A stretch of 64,000 nucleotides of DNA from Solanum dulcamara (taxonomy: Eukaryota > Streptophyta > Magnoliopsida > Solanales > Solanaceae): the NCBI RefSeq assembly GCF_947179165.1, contig NC_077242.1, positions 42,959,097 through 43,023,096 on the forward strand, in the 5' to 3' direction. Under the pieces are notes generated by a model. That model did no database searches. It was not told the DNA's origin and saw only the letters and a list, made by a program, of their open reading frames with translations. The position numbers were made by a program, and so were the translations under genes. Positions 48,083 to 60,850 of the stretch are shown in pieces. Every line of letters starts with the position of its first letter. Position 1 is the first letter of the stretch.

Positions 48083-49680
48083 GGTGGTATTAGGTCCCCC
48101 ACCGTACACCTGAATAAATAAATGTGTACATCAAATGACGAGTATCAAAAGTTAGGCTCCAGAATAGTGGAACACTTCCAACATAGCTGAGTGAAAACCC
48201 TAAGCTAGCAGATCTCCAAAATGAACATCTATACCTTCGGGCATGAAACACAACCCCCCCAGGGAATGAGAGATCAGTATGACATATGTACTGAGTATAT
48301 AATGCATAACATATCATAACTGAAACAACAACTGAAATGGGGATACAAGGAACATGTATAATAGTTAACAAATCACTGTACCTGTATCTTATAAAAAGAG
48401 GGCATGCATATCATCCTCACATATCACTCCCATCCCACTGTGGGACTCGGTGTTACCATGTAATTGTATACGACATCATACCATCATATACGGTATCATT
48501 TCATACATTACAAGTACCTCACTATGTTTCCATATGTATGCCTACCTATCATATCCGGCCCTTTACAAGTACCTCACTGTGTTTTTGTATGTATGCCTAC
48601 CTATCATAAGTGGCCCGAGACTCGGTGAGCGAAGAGTAAAGCTAGACATGACTGCATTCCTAGCCCCTCTATGGGACTCGGAGGAAGATGGGTTACAATG
48701 TGTACAAGTAGATTAGTGAGAAACCATATGCAATTTACATCATCATCAGAGACTCAATGAAATAGTCAAGTGAATCTTCACCTGAAGACTAGAGTAGTAA
48801 TCATCTTAAGTACCTTCTAAACACTGTTTGGGATAATATTAGCTGGAGTTTTAGGGATCGTAGACGTGTATCAGGACAAGGTTAAACAGCTTATTGAAGT
48901 AGAGATGTTTGTCGTCACAAAGACCTTAGGAGTAGAAGCTGATGCATTCAATTATTATTCATCAGATAGGAGACTCGAGGGTAGTAGTTCAACTACTTGA
49001 CCATTCGAATATCAAGTAATGAATAAAAGTCACAAGTTATACCCACAGCTTATAACTAGTACTACCTCCACCTCATATCATATGCCATCGCATTTATACT
49101 TAAGACATTCCAAAAGAAAGAAGAAACAGGCCATACATATACTACTATTCATGATCCATCAGCCTTAAAAGGCAATAACTTAGTTATTATTCATCAGATA
49201 GGAGACTCGAGGGTAGTAGTTCAACTACTTAAGCATTCTAATATCAAGTAATGAATAAAAGTCAGAAGTTATACCCGGAGCTTATAACTGAACTACCTCC
49301 ACCTCATATCATATGCCATCGCATTTATACTTAAGATATTCCAAAAGGAAGAAGAGACAGGCCTTACACATACTATTGTTCATGATCTAGCAGCCTTAAA
49401 AGGCAATAACTCAATTATTATAGTAGTCTTAACATCACAAATTGCATAAAGTATATGAATTACATTTAGGGTTTCATGAGTGGAATTATCCCCACATTTC
49501 ATATACAACCATTCATAACTTATACCTAAGACATGCCAAAAGAAAAGAAGAATAGCTCTACATACTTATGCCACAATATCCTAAGGGAAAGCTTCACATA
49601 ACTTTTACAAGTTACTCTTTATCAAGTTCGTACACTTCCAGCAGCATAAATGATGTATAATACACCCCATAACAACAATA
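48083..49680 (-). repeat. Tandem LTR unit D (truncated, with inner duplication)
   Basis: It has the same joint as B and C, carries an extra 232-bp tandem duplication and stops at 49680 before its own TATA segment, where unrelated distal LTR sequence (tttacactccgtactttcc) begins. Confidence 0.85.
48953..49416 (-). repeat. 232-bp direct duplication
   Basis: The segment beginning TTATTATTCATCAGATAGGA recurs at an offset of 232 bp (48953 and 49185). The two copies differ at scattered positions. Confidence 0.8.
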
Positions 49681-51566
49681 TTTACACTCCGTACTTTCCT
49701 TCAGGTGATCTTCATATACATATTTCATACCCGGCCCTTCATGGGGCTCGGTGAACCACTACGATGTCGTAGCCTCATTTTCGTATCAAATACATACCAA
49801 TGGAAATAGGAGATAACTTTCGACATACTACTATTTAACACGTGGAAGCCTTACTAGGCAATACTCAATCCTTACGGGAACTCTAATACTGAACAGTGGA
49901 TAGGGGTTATGAGGCGTACTCGTAATTCTGGGAATGGAATTATCCCCACACTTCATATACAATTCACTTAAGGCTAAACATTTCCAAAAGGAAAGAAAGA
50001 TAGTTGTACGCATTTATATCGAAACATGCCAAAAGAAAGTTCTACATACCTCTTATGGATTCCCTTTAATCGCGTTCATGTCGTTGTCCTCGAAACCTAT
50101 TTAAAATGGAAGTAACGTAAGTATTAACAACCCTCGACTTCTCATCAACTTATACTACTCACAAGTATTCATAGCATTCATCCCTTCATTGGCTTCCTCG
50201 ACTAGTTTCTTAACCAGTTAAGGCATTAACTGAAATCGGACAGCACCTCCCCTATAATGTGCCCTATCCGAATTTCCAATCATGCCCGTAACACCTAAAA
50301 CCAAATAACAACAAAACCAGAAGCTCATATATATGTATATTATAGCAACATTACATCATATAAACCCCAAACAACTTACTCAAAACTACAACACCGAAAC
50401 TAGGGTTTTTATTCCTCTTTTCCCAAATTCATTGATTGTACAAAGCGGAGGGTCGTGTGGCTGAACCCAGCATCTCCCACGCCCTTATTAAACCATTTTC
50501 CAGCATCATAACACACTCCCACACGACTATCAGTCACACACCCCAAGCGCAACGCATTATTCGATTACAATTAACTATAGCGATTCCAATTTCACTTATT
50601 TCGAACGCCAAACTTTTCAAGCCTTTTCCCCACCTTACAGAAGCTCCTAAGGTGTTTAATACACCCTAATTTAACATCATAAACTTCAAATTACATTGGA
50701 AGAACTTACCTTTCCCAAAATTGGCTAGAACTCACCGAAATTGCGCCTCGGAATTTTTTTAGCGTGCTGAATCGTCGTGGCAGCTTGCTGTCCATTTTTT
50801 GGCTGCAACGAACTCTAATTTTACTCTAATAATACTTCTATATCATTGTGTTATACACTATATAATTAATTTACGGGATAAAATCAGGACTTACCTTATT
50901 TTTCTCCCAAGCCGTCACAATTTTCTCCTTAGCTGTAGGGTTTGTTTTCTCTTATTTTGGCTGAAATTTGAGGAACAAACTGAAGTATATGATTCATATA
51001 CATACATATATGTGGCTGTAGGGTGTGACACATGTCATCCCCAAGAGGTGACACGTGTCCAGCCCCTATTAGGCCACCACATCTACATGCTGAAGGAGGG
51101 GCTGCCACGTGGATGTGGGGCCCACCTCCCCCAGCAGGTGGGTTACCTACTTGACCCCAAGCAGGTGGGTCACCTGCCTGCTTAGGTGCTGCCACGTGTC
51201 ATCCTCCCATTGGCTGCCCCAAATTTTTTTTTTCCTCCTCGTGGGTTCGTAATCTCGTTCGTAATCTCATCTCACATTAAGATCCTATGAAACCCTTGAT
51301 ACGTAAGCCTTGTATGTAATCAAGTAACTCACATATTTAAGACTTCTAACTTAGTAGTTTACGTAGATAAGTCGAGTCCTACGACCCGTTACTTGACCTC
51401 CAACTCCTTCCGACTTCTCTTGACCCTATTTCCAACCTTCCCTACGATGGGGTGTCACATTCTCCCTTCTTAGAGTTGTTCTATAGGGTCGTAACTTAAG
51501 TAGCTCACATACTAGCTTCTAAGTAACTTAAGGAACCTTCCGAGTTCAAAGATGTGGGGTGTAACA

Positions 51567-53898
51567 GGTAAGAACATACCTTTCAATTTGGGGTTTATAT
51601 GTTGTTATGAAGTGTATTATATGTTGTTTAAATTGCTGGAAATGTGAAAATATCATAGAGATGCTTGACGTTAGAAATAACCTAAAGTGAAGTCATTTTG
51701 CTTAATTTGAAGTTGAGTAGAATGTTGTACTTATGGTGCTGCGGCTGTAGGTGGTGTTATGGTGTGTTTCAGGGCTTGAACATGTTCTAATGAATGTGGG
51801 GGTGCTTCTTGTTTCAGCCACGTAACCCTCTGTTACGTATGATTAAAGGTGTTACAATATGGAGACTAGAAACCCTATTTTGGATATCGTAATTTTGAGC
51901 TAGTCGTTGGAAGTTTGTATTATATAATGTTGGTATGAATTGCTTATATATATTCTACAAGGTGTTGTTTTTGGTTGGATGTAGTGAATAGGGGTGTAAT
52001 TGGAAATTCAGATAGGGTATGGTATAGGGGAGGTGCTGTCCAATTTTCGTTAACTCCTTAACTAGCTAAAGAACTAGTCGAGACGATGAACGAGGAAATG
52101 TGTTCTATGAATACTCGTGTGCAACTTAAGATGCTGAAAAGTCAAGGATGGTTGATATTCATATTGCTTCCATGTTGAATAGGTTCAAAGGACGATGAGG
52201 CAAATGTGATTAAGAGTAACTCGTAAGAGGTATGTAAAGCTATCTTTCTTTCCTTTTGGCATGCCTTAGCCGTAAGTGAATTGTATGTGAAATGTGGAAA
52301 TAATTCCATTCCAAGAACTCCAAGTATGCCTGATAATACCTGTCCATTGCTTGGTATTAACCCTTGTAAAAATTGAGTATCGCCTGTCAAGGCTTCTACA
52401 TGTTAAAAAGTAGTGTGTGGAAAGCTATATCTCCTTTCTCTTGATATGTACTTGGCATGAAAATGAGATTATGAAGCCAAAGTTTTTTAATGAGCCCCAA
52501 GATGGGCCGGGTATGACATATATACATGATGACCGCACGAAGGGAAGTACAGACTAAATAAAGCTTATTCTTTTTTTGGCATGTCCTAGTTGTAAATTAA
52601 ATATGATATGAGCTCCGAGGTAATTCCATTCTTAAGAATCTCTTAGTTACTTCTGAATATTGAAATCCTATAGTAGTTGAGATATTTCTCTAGAAACTTC
52701 TATATGTTAAAGAGGTACCAAATGTATAGGCTCCAAGTCTTAAAGACTATATGATAACAAATGTTTCTGATTCCATAAGCGACTTGGCCTTATGTTGGTA
52801 CATGTCTAGGGTCCCCGAAGTTACAATTGGTATAGCCCATAATGGCATTAAGAGGGTACTCCATATGACTACACTACTACTTGGGTCCTCAGACAAAAGC
52901 TTAACTTTCTTATTTTGTCGAGTCTCTGATAATGATTTAAATTGCATATAGTTACTCACTACTCTCTCGTGAATAAGGTAACCCTTCTATCACTGAGTCC
53001 TGGGCTAGGGTATATTCTCATGCACAAATCACTGCATTATCCACTGAGTCCCTCACTAAAGGGCCGGGTATACTATACAAGGACATTATAATTCAATGAC
53101 ATAAAAAACTCACTGAGTCCCTCACTTGAGGGCTGGGTACATATATATATATATGATGATGTGGTGTAATAAGGTGGTGATGGCGTCGAGCCTATGATGG
53201 TTCTACAGATATGATTCACCGGATCCCTAATAGGTCTGGCTATATTGTATAATTTGAGCATGCATACTTTTATGATTCACTGAGTACAGGTACAGATTTC
53301 TGATTTGATATTTTATCCTCTGTTTCTCTATTTCAGAGATACTTCCAGTTGTGTTATGTTATGTTTTACATATTCAGTACATATGTCACACTGACCCCCT
53401 TTTCTTAGGGGGCTGCATTTCATGACCTCAGGTATAAATATAGGTTTTGGAAGTCCATCAGCTTAGGATTCCATTCAGCTTAGCTGGAAGAGGCACCATT
53501 GTATCAGAGCCTAGTTTTTGGCACTAGCCATTGATATACATAAATTTTTTGTTTATCTAGGGGTACGGCGGGGGTCCTATCCCACCATATGATGTCGTTA
53601 ATATATTTAGAGGTCTGCAGACATATGTATATGGGTTGTATATATCAGTTTGGTTCAACTGGGTTTATATGATGTATTGTACATGTTGTTATGTTAAGAT
53701 AGCCTTGTCGGCTGGTGTGCCCTTTCATGGTGTGACACAAATGAAAGAGGCTACTGGTTTATGAAAATATTATCACCCAATAGGGTTCTGTTGCATGGTG
53801 TTATGTTATTTATAGTTCGACTCGACCACAGTGGATAGACATGTATATGGGGGTTAAGATCGAACCCTAGTCGCAGCCTACGGGGTTGGGTCCCGACA
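51567..53898 (+). mobile_element. LTR, plus orientation, 5'-truncated
   Basis: It starts in mid-leader (GGTAAGAACATACC) where the minus LTR ends, and runs through the hairpin-repeat region to GGGTTGGGTCCCGACA. It acts as the 5' LTR of the internal domain that follows. Its U3 and TATA are missing, probably on the far side of the minus-strand insertion and lost. Confidence 0.8.
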
Positions 53899-53902
53899 GA
53901 AG

Positions 53903-53914
53903 TGGTATTAGAGC
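53903..53914 (+). other. Primer-binding site (one mismatch)
   Basis: TGGTATTAGAGC lies 4 bases after the LTR end. Confidence 0.85.
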
Positions 53915-54317
53915 AGTTCATCCTTGGATTGTCTATAGACTGTGTCTAGTAGAGTTTTGATAATCAATGTGTTGCATACCACATCTATAAATAAGAGGCT
54001 ACAAGACATTTAAGATGCTACCTTTATTTAACATCTGAGATCCTGCTATAGATCTGAGTCATAGGAAAACTCTTTATACTAACCTTGGATCTTAACAGAA
54101 GAATGAAATCAACAGAAGAAAGTAATTGACGACATGAAAAGTTACAAAGTATGCAGGTAAGTAAAGTAAAGGCATGAAAGATATCTATTGGGTAAGGAAT
54201 TGAAGTAAATATTAAAATGTAAAGTCGAAAACTGAAGGAAAAAGTAGACAGGAAAGTGCAACAGATGCAGTTCGAAGTTGGACATATGAGGTAAGTCAAT
54301 TGTTTTTATATTATTAT

Positions 54318-54403
54318 TGGTATTGAAAGCCCTGTGTGGCTGCGATATAAGATGATATTGAAAGCCCTGTGCGGCTGTGATATATATATATATATATATA
54401 TAT
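54318..54403 (+). repeat. Tandem leader repeat plus (TA)n
   Basis: Two copies of GGTATTGAAAGCCCTGTG-type sequence about 37 bp apart are followed by about 24 bp of TA dinucleotides. Equivalents in the opposite orientation lie near 34062-34120 and 10980-11043. Confidence 0.7.
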
Positions 54404-56659
54404 GTTGGCCCTATAAGGATTGTTGGTATTTTCTGTGTGTAGGTTATGGGATAGTAAGAAGTGTAGAGGAAACTCTGCCGAAATTTTCTCAGAACAAAGA
54501 AAGGGAATGAAATATAGACTCTTAATATGTCTCAAAAGTTGATACCGAGTACCCCTATTATGTTTAACTAAAGCTGTAAGAGGTAATCTCCATGTCGTCG
54601 ATAAGGGGCACCTTTTTTACTTGGAAATTCTTATTTCAGAGAAACAAAAGCTTATCTAAGCCTATCCGAGTAGTAATGTTCAGACCACGGCATCTCCAGC
54701 CATATTATACCGTAGGAAAAAAAACTCAGGTTTTAGGGTAAGATGTCTAGCAATTGAGTTTCATTTTTCTTGAAAAGTACCAAGCCCCAACTCCTAGTTG
54801 TAAAATTGATAAGTTGTTAAGGACTCGAGGATAAACTCAGAAGGGGACCATGTGGTTTAAGTGTTAAGAAGTACTGCAATGTTTAAGGGATTCTAGTTTT
54901 CTTCTAACGGTGGTTGGAAAATGTTCTATGATAGTAGTTTATTAGGTCTCCACCGACTAATGGGAGAAACAAATCCTACCACAAGCACCCCCAAGAGAGG
55001 TCATAAACTGAATATGAGTATGAATTAGAAGGGGGATATGTAAGCATGAATTTAAAGGTGTGGTACAACAATACAAGGATAAAGTAAGACCACCAATAAG
55101 GCACACTTGGTATGTGTTGACTAAGTTAAAAGCCTATGTTGGTCACACAGTAAGGGCACGAGATATAAGGTATAAAGGAATGATGCATGTAGACAACGTT
55201 GCCCTGGAAATAATGGAACCCTTAAGGGACAAAGATGACCAACTTAAGGAATAAATGGTGCAACTTACGTTCACCCCAAGAAACAAAGAATATAGGTTGG
55301 GATAAAGCTACTACTCCGAAAGAACCTTGGACCATTATTGCCGAAATACAAGTGTTGCCTAGTTAAAAATTAGAATGACTACAAGTACAAATTCATTTTT
55401 GATGAAGATAAGTAGAATGTGGCCTCAGATGAGTCGTTCCATGGGTCCTATTACTCAAGTATAGATTAATAGATGAGGTATTGCACTATGTATGAAAAGG
55501 TTCTCATCGTTTCATAATTTAGCCAAGATTCCGTATGCAGATAACCAGGTTATAAAATTTACAGAAAAATAGGGACATGATGCAGTACCAAGTAGATTGG
55601 GGAAAGAGATTGGACAAATTTCAGATAGGACATAGAGACATAGAGCAAGGTATAAGCAGATAAAGGTATAAGTATCCTCTAAAGGGGGGAAGTCACTGAG
55701 AAAACTGCAATGATGAGATGGAGGCAATTAATATGGAAACGTAATTAAGATGGATGTTTATGCTTCAATAAGATCCCTTGCTGAACTAAGTTAGGAAGGC
55801 TTGGAAGTCACCAATAATTGGATAGAAATTGGAATGGTATGTAAGGTAGTGTTACGAGGTTTTTAACAAGACATTAAATGACAAAATGTTAGAAGGTGGG
55901 TGCGAATAAAAAGAAAAGGATATAACAATGAAAGGATATTGAATAACTCAAGACACACTATGAAGGATAATGACATCATGCTAGACCAAAAGCCAAAATG
56001 ATGGCTATGGAGTTGGTCACAAAATGATGTTGGGACAGATGAATAACCAAGGAAAAGGAATAGAAAACCTCCTATGGTAGGAGATGAGAAGAGTAAAGAG
56101 TGAATAAGGGGAAAAGGAAGAAGTATAACAACATAAGTTAAGCCAAACTACCAAGATGGAATTAGTACTACGGGCAAAGTAAGACATGGCCACGGCTGGA
56201 CCAAAAATCTACCCCAACATCGATTGTAGGACAAGGAAGGAAAGAACAAGGTAACATATGAGACCTAGCGAGACGCCGCTAAAGTATTTCTCAGGTTAAG
56301 TTAAATACCTTCTCATATTCTCATAAAGGTAAAGAATGACACGAGATAACGAATCTAAAGGGTTACAAGTTGGGATAAGGAAATTGTGAAATAATTTAAC
56401 CAAGAGGAGCAGAACTAACTGGTTATTAAAGGATGGCAGACTTATATGCCAAGTTCCTTCAGAATTATACCAGGTAATGATAGACAGAGCACAAAGTGAC
56501 TATGAGAGCCATTATATGAGGGGACTTCAGCATTATTTAGCACCTAACCCTAAGGATTGGATGAAAAAAAGAAAAGGAGAAGAAACCCAAAAGGTAAAGT
56601 ACCAATTAAAGTCTTCTAAGGAAACTGAGAAGTAATACATGAGGTCCCCATAGCTATTG

Positions 56660-56940
56660 CCTTGAGTAGGGGGACTTAAAGCTCAGCTAGTGCTTGGATG
56701 TCTGTCCAAGAAAAGATTGGGAACATAGGCACCACCTTTAACTCTTGAACCAGATAAACAGGCTAAGCATACCACTTAAACACTAGCAGATATGTCGCGA
56801 GCGTGTGTTATTAACCTCGAAGGTAGCTGGGGTGATCATCTATCACTTATCAAGTTGCCTATAATAATAACTACAACTCTAGTATCCCAATGACCCCATA
56901 TAAGACTAGTATGGCAGGACGTGTAAGTCCCCTATTAGTT
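56660..56940 (+). pseudogene. pol: Integrase core remnant
   Basis: Reading across frames shows VQEKIGN, then NLEGSWGDHLSLIK, then AYNNNYNSSIPMTPYK, the stretch that follows the last catalytic region in gypsy integrase. Several stops and at least one frameshift are present. Confidence 0.65.
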
Positions 56941-57171
56941 GGGTCGATGTTAAAAAGACTAAACTAGTAGGCCCAGACATGATTGAGCAAGCTATGGACT
57001 AGCAGCCCAGAGTCGGCAGAAATGATATGTAGATAATTAACATCGACATTCAGAGTACAAATTGATGATTGGGTGTTTAAAATAGGGTCACCTATAAAGG
57101 AAGTAATAAGATTCGACAAGAAAAGGAAACTTAGCCCAAAATACATTAAACTTTGTTAAGTTGCTCATGAG

Positions 57172-57504
57172 ATGGACAACGTTGCCTATAAGTTGGACTT
57201 ACCACCTGATTGGGAAATTATACACCCAGTCCATCAGATAGGGATGCTTTGTACGGGTATTAGTAATCCACTAAGAGTATGTCCCATAAATGATGTCAAT
57301 GTCATAAAAGAGTTATCCTACGAAGAACAACCTATCGCCATTCGGGATCGACAGATTAGAAGGTTGCGGACTAAGGATGTAGCTTGTATTGAAGTGTTGT
57401 GGCTAAATAAGAATCGTGAAGGCATGACCCGGGAAGCTGAAGAGGATATGAAACACAAGAATTCATACCTATTCCCTATGTCTATAGATAAACCCAACTC
57501 CTAA
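57172..57504 (+). pseudogene. pol: Integrase C-terminus with chromodomain tail
   Basis: A 110-codon frame has the typical order: VAYKLDLPPDWEIIHPVHQI (SH3-like end of integrase), LSYEEQPIAIRDRQIRRLRT, KDVACIEVLWLNKNREG and EAEEDMKHKNSYLFP. The first part links integrase to the chromodomain-like tail that marks Tekay/Del elements. The ATG is not a true start, since pol is translated as a polyprotein. The usual Thr-Trp before Glu-Ala-Glu is Thr-Arg here, so one aromatic residue of the chromodomain fold is lost. Confidence 0.85.
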
Positions 57505-57622
57505 AACCCGTATATTAATTACTTCGATGAAAGTATGTGTGATCGCAATAGAAAGTAATCTCCCTACAATCTGTATAACGTCTTAAAGGATGTTTTGTTT
57601 CACATTCGGGGATGAATGTTCT

Positions 57623-57636
57623 AAAGGGGGGAAGGA
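57623..57636 (+). other. Polypurine tract
   Basis: AAAGGGGGGAAGGA is followed at once by TGTTACACCCCACACTC. Confidence 0.85.
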
Positions 57637-60456
57637 TGTTACACCCCACACTCTTAAGCTTGAAATTCCTCCTAAGCTTCTTAGAAGTTATCATGTGAGC
57701 CGAACAATCTACGATACCATCAAACGACTCTAAGGAAGGGAGAATGTGATACCCCATGGTAGGGAAGGTTGAAACTAGGGTCATGAGAAGTAGGAAGGAG
57801 TTGGAGGCCAAGTAATGAGTCGTAGGACTCGACTTACCTACGTAACGTATTAATTTAGAAGTCATACATACTTAAGCTACTTAAGTACATACTAAGCTTA
57901 AGTAGCCCAGATTACATAGGTTTTTCAGATAAGACGAGATTACGAACCCATGAAGAGGGGAAGAAAATGACAAGTGGAAGCAAGGAGGGACTGACACATG
58001 GCAAGCAGCTGAAGCAGGTAGCTAACCTACCTGCCTTCTTGGGGGGTAGACCCTACTACCACATGGCAGCCCTTCATTGGTCGCATGGATGCGGTGGCCC
58101 AATAGGGGCTGGACACATGTCACCCTTAGGGGATGACAAATATCACCTCCCTAGGCATCCTATAAATACATGTTACATTACTCATAACTTCATTTTGATC
58201 CCAAAACATCTGCAAAGCAAAGGAAAAGACAACCCTAATCTAATAGAGAAAAGGGCAACGACTTAGGAGGAAAAAAAGGGTAAGTCCGATTTCGTTCCGT
58301 AAATTAATTTGCTAGCTTATAAAAAGATGATATGGAGTTATTAATAGTATAAAATCATGCCTTGTATCATAACCAAATGGCTAACAAGCAGTCTGCACGA
58401 TTTCAACAAGTTTGAAGAGTTTACGAGGGGTAATTTGGTGAGTTTTGGCGAATTTTAGGTAAGGTAAAGTCTTTTCTTTCAATTTGGAGTTTATGGTGTT
58501 GTTATAGGGTATATTAAACACCTTGTATGCTGCTGGAAGTGTAAGAATTTGTAGAAATTCTCGACGCTAGAAACAATCTAAATTGAAGTCGTTGTAGCTA
58601 AATTAAAGTTGAATAGTGGATAATGTTTGTGGTGCTGCAGCTGCTGGTTGTTTGGTGGTATGTTAAGGTGATAGAAAATGTTCTAAAAAAGGTGTGGGTT
58701 CCACTAGTTGAAGCCACCCGACCCTCATTTTTGTATGGTTAAAAGTGTTGCAAAATGGAAACTAGGAACCCTATTTTGGTATTATGGTTTCGAGCGAGTC
58801 ATTTGGAGTTTATGTTGTATAATGTTAATGTGAATGGAATATATATATGTTGCAGTTTATTGTTTTTGGTTGGCTGTAGTAATTAGGAGTGTAATTGGAA
58901 ATTCGGATAGGGCATATTATAGGGAAAATGTTGCCCAATTTTCATTAACCTCTTAACTAATTAAAGAACTAGTCGAGAAGGGGAGCGAGGAAAGGAGTTC
59001 TTTGAATACTCGTAGGTAATCTAAGATACTGGAAAAGTCTAATGTGGTTGATATTCGTATTTCTTCCATGTTAAATAGGTTTGGAGGACGACAATGTGAA
59101 TGTGATTAAGAGAAGTCCATAAGATGTATGTAAAGCCTATTCTTTCTCTTCTTTTGGCATGTCGTAGAGGTAAGTAAAAAGTGATACAACCTCTGAAGTG
59201 ATTCCATTCCTAAGTATCTCTTATTCAGTTCTGGATGTTGAACTTTTATGATAGTTAAACTACTTTCCTTGAACCTTCTATATGCTGAGGACTTAATGAA
59301 TATACGAGCTCCTAGTCGTAGGACTATATGAAAGCAAGTTCTCTAGAATCCTTAAGTGGTTAGCATTAATTTAGTATACATATTGGGACCCCGAGATGCT
59401 AATTAATATAGCCCCTAATGGCATTTAGAGGGGAGCTAAAATGACTACACTACTACTCTAGTTCTTAGACTATAGCTTGATCCTCTTATATTATCGGGTG
59501 TCTGATAATGTTTTAAATTACATATGGTTACTCACTACTCTACTTGTGCATATTGTAACCCTTCTATTAGTGAGTCTCGGGCTGGGTACGTAGACATGCA
59601 TAGTTCACTGAATTATCTATCGAGTCCCTCACTAAAGGGTTGGGTATGCTACACGAGGACATGATAATGCAATGACATGAAAAACTCACCAAGTCCCTCA
59701 CTAGAGGGCCGGGTACGTATGTATATAGATGATGATGTGTTCTTATAAGGTGGTTATGGCGCTAGTCCTATGATGGTCCTACAGGTATATTCACCGGATT
59801 CCATATAGGGACGGCTATATTGTATAATTTGAGCATATATGCTTTTATGATTCATAAGGTATAGGTATAGATTTCTGATATGATTTTTTTCTTTTGCTTT
59901 TCTGTCTCAGATATGCTATGTTATGTTTTACATACTCAGTACATATGTTGTACTGACCCATTTTTTTTGGGGGGATGCATTCATGCTCATAGGTACAGAC
60001 ACACAGTTTGGGGATCTACTAGCATAGGAGTCCTACCTAGCAGTCCAGAGGTGCTCCATTGTGCTGGAGCTTAATTTTGGTACTAAACCTTGATGTTTAT
60101 ATTTTTTTAATGGGTATGGTGGGGGCCCTGTCCTGCCTTATGTTACTGCTCTTACTCTTAGAGGTATGTGGATATGTACGTGGGTTGTATATGAGTTGTA
60201 TACATATGTATGTATAATTATGCTTATCTAACTTCTGATTTGGAGCATTCCCGATATTGTGAAAGCATTGTCGACTCATATGTATGTGTGTTATGGGATG
60301 GCCCTATATGTTACGATAGCCTCATCGGCTTGTATGCTTTCTTATCTATTAGTACACTATGAGTTGAACAGGAAACGTGTTTGTTTCTAGTTGGCAGGGG
60401 TACATGCGCGTGTCCAGTTCGAGCACCCATCATGGCCTACGAGGTTGGGTCATGAC
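57637..60456 (+). mobile_element. LTR, plus orientation, shared by two internal domains
   Basis: It is 2,820 bp, TGTTACACCCC ... GGGTTGGGTCATGACA. It is preceded by the PPT of a gag-less internal domain and followed by the PBS and gag of another. Its distal part is most like 37361-41941, the LTR of the other gag-bearing fragment, and less like its left-hand partner 51567-53898. A canonical TATAAATA is at 58161-58168, with ACGT-type motifs upstream. Confidence 0.85.
58161..58168 (+). promoter_or_regulatory. LTR TATA box
   Basis: TATAAATA is the cleanest TATA box among the LTRs here. A splice-donor-like GGGTAAGTCC lies about 110 bp downstream (about 58278). Confidence 0.55.
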
Positions 60457-60461
60457 AGAAG

Positions 60462-60473
60462 TGGTATCAAATC
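60462..60473 (+). other. Primer-binding site (two mismatches)
   Basis: TGGTATCAAATC follows the LTR end by 5 bases and leads into the same leader as at 41946 (TCGTCCTTGGAATGTCC). Confidence 0.75.
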
Positions 60474-60660
60474 AGATCGTCCTTGGAATGTCCGAAGACC
60501 GTGTCTAGTTGAGGCTTGTTTATCGGTGTGTTGTGAATTACATCTATAAATAGGACGCTACAGGACATTTAGGATATAACTTTATTTCTTATCTTAGATC
60601 GTGCAATAGAGCTATGGTTTTAGGATGGCTCTTCAATAACCTACCTATATGTTTACAGTG

Positions 60661-60846
60661 ATGCCTCCAAGGAAAGCAACCACTGCCCAAAAGGGCAAGT
60701 CCACAGCGGGGAAAACAAGTAAGACCCCAAGAGTTACCAGAGCCCATGCCCAGTCTATGCCAAAGATTGTACTTCAGTCGGCAAGCTCTATTTTGGCGCC
60801 ATCCCCGCAAAAGGTTAGGGCAGCAGCAGCTGTAGATCCTGAATAA
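60661..60846 (+). pseudogene. gag: Gypsy gag, N-terminal part
   Basis: It starts MPPRKATTAQKGKS; I chose the ATG at 60661, where homology with 42145 begins, rather than the upstream ATG at 60649. Thr/Lys/Arg-rich and then Ala-rich, it ends at a TAA (60844-60846). The capsid core that should follow, including the Asn-Pro-Pro motif seen at 42500, is deleted. Confidence 0.8.
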
Positions 60847-60850
60847 CTGC

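Larger units (their letters stand above)
42750..51566 (-). mobile_element. LTR, minus orientation, expanded by tandem units (8.8 kb)
   Basis: It is bounded by TGTCACGACCC at 42750 and GGGGTGTAACA at 51566. A normal LTR here is 2.8-3.6 kb; this one is about 8.8 kb because the segment from the TATA region to near the transcript-proximal end repeats as units A (43049-44689), B (44690-46384), C (46385-48082) and D (48083-49680, cut short). The remaining LTR, 49681-51566, includes U3 with ACGT boxes and its own TATA run near 50996-51011. The right flank is the middle of a plus LTR. Confidence 0.85.
53899..57636 (+). mobile_element. Internal domain of a gag-less gypsy element (3.74 kb)
   Basis: It runs from PBS to PPT in one piece. 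It has a leader with a tandem 'attgaaagccctgtgcggctg' pair (about 54322-54380) and a TA microsatellite (54380-54403). The middle, 54540-56600, has no frame I can assign. Degenerate integrase (56660-56940) and a better-preserved integrase C-terminus with chromodomain tail follow. It is homologous along its length to 7799-11458 and 31012-34538, which are on the other strand. Gag and RT were not found. Confidence 0.7.

Noticed and set aside
42750..51566. Possible centromeric satellite array
   Set aside because: Units are 1.7 kb LTR pieces bounded by LTR ends and number only about four. It is a local LTR expansion, not an established satellite, although it could be the beginning of one.
55060..55254. 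A 64-codon plus-strand frame in the gag-less internal domain
   Set aside because: I could match it to no gypsy protein, and it is not open in the homologous positions of the sister copies as far as I can see. It was left as part of the uncharacterised internal region.
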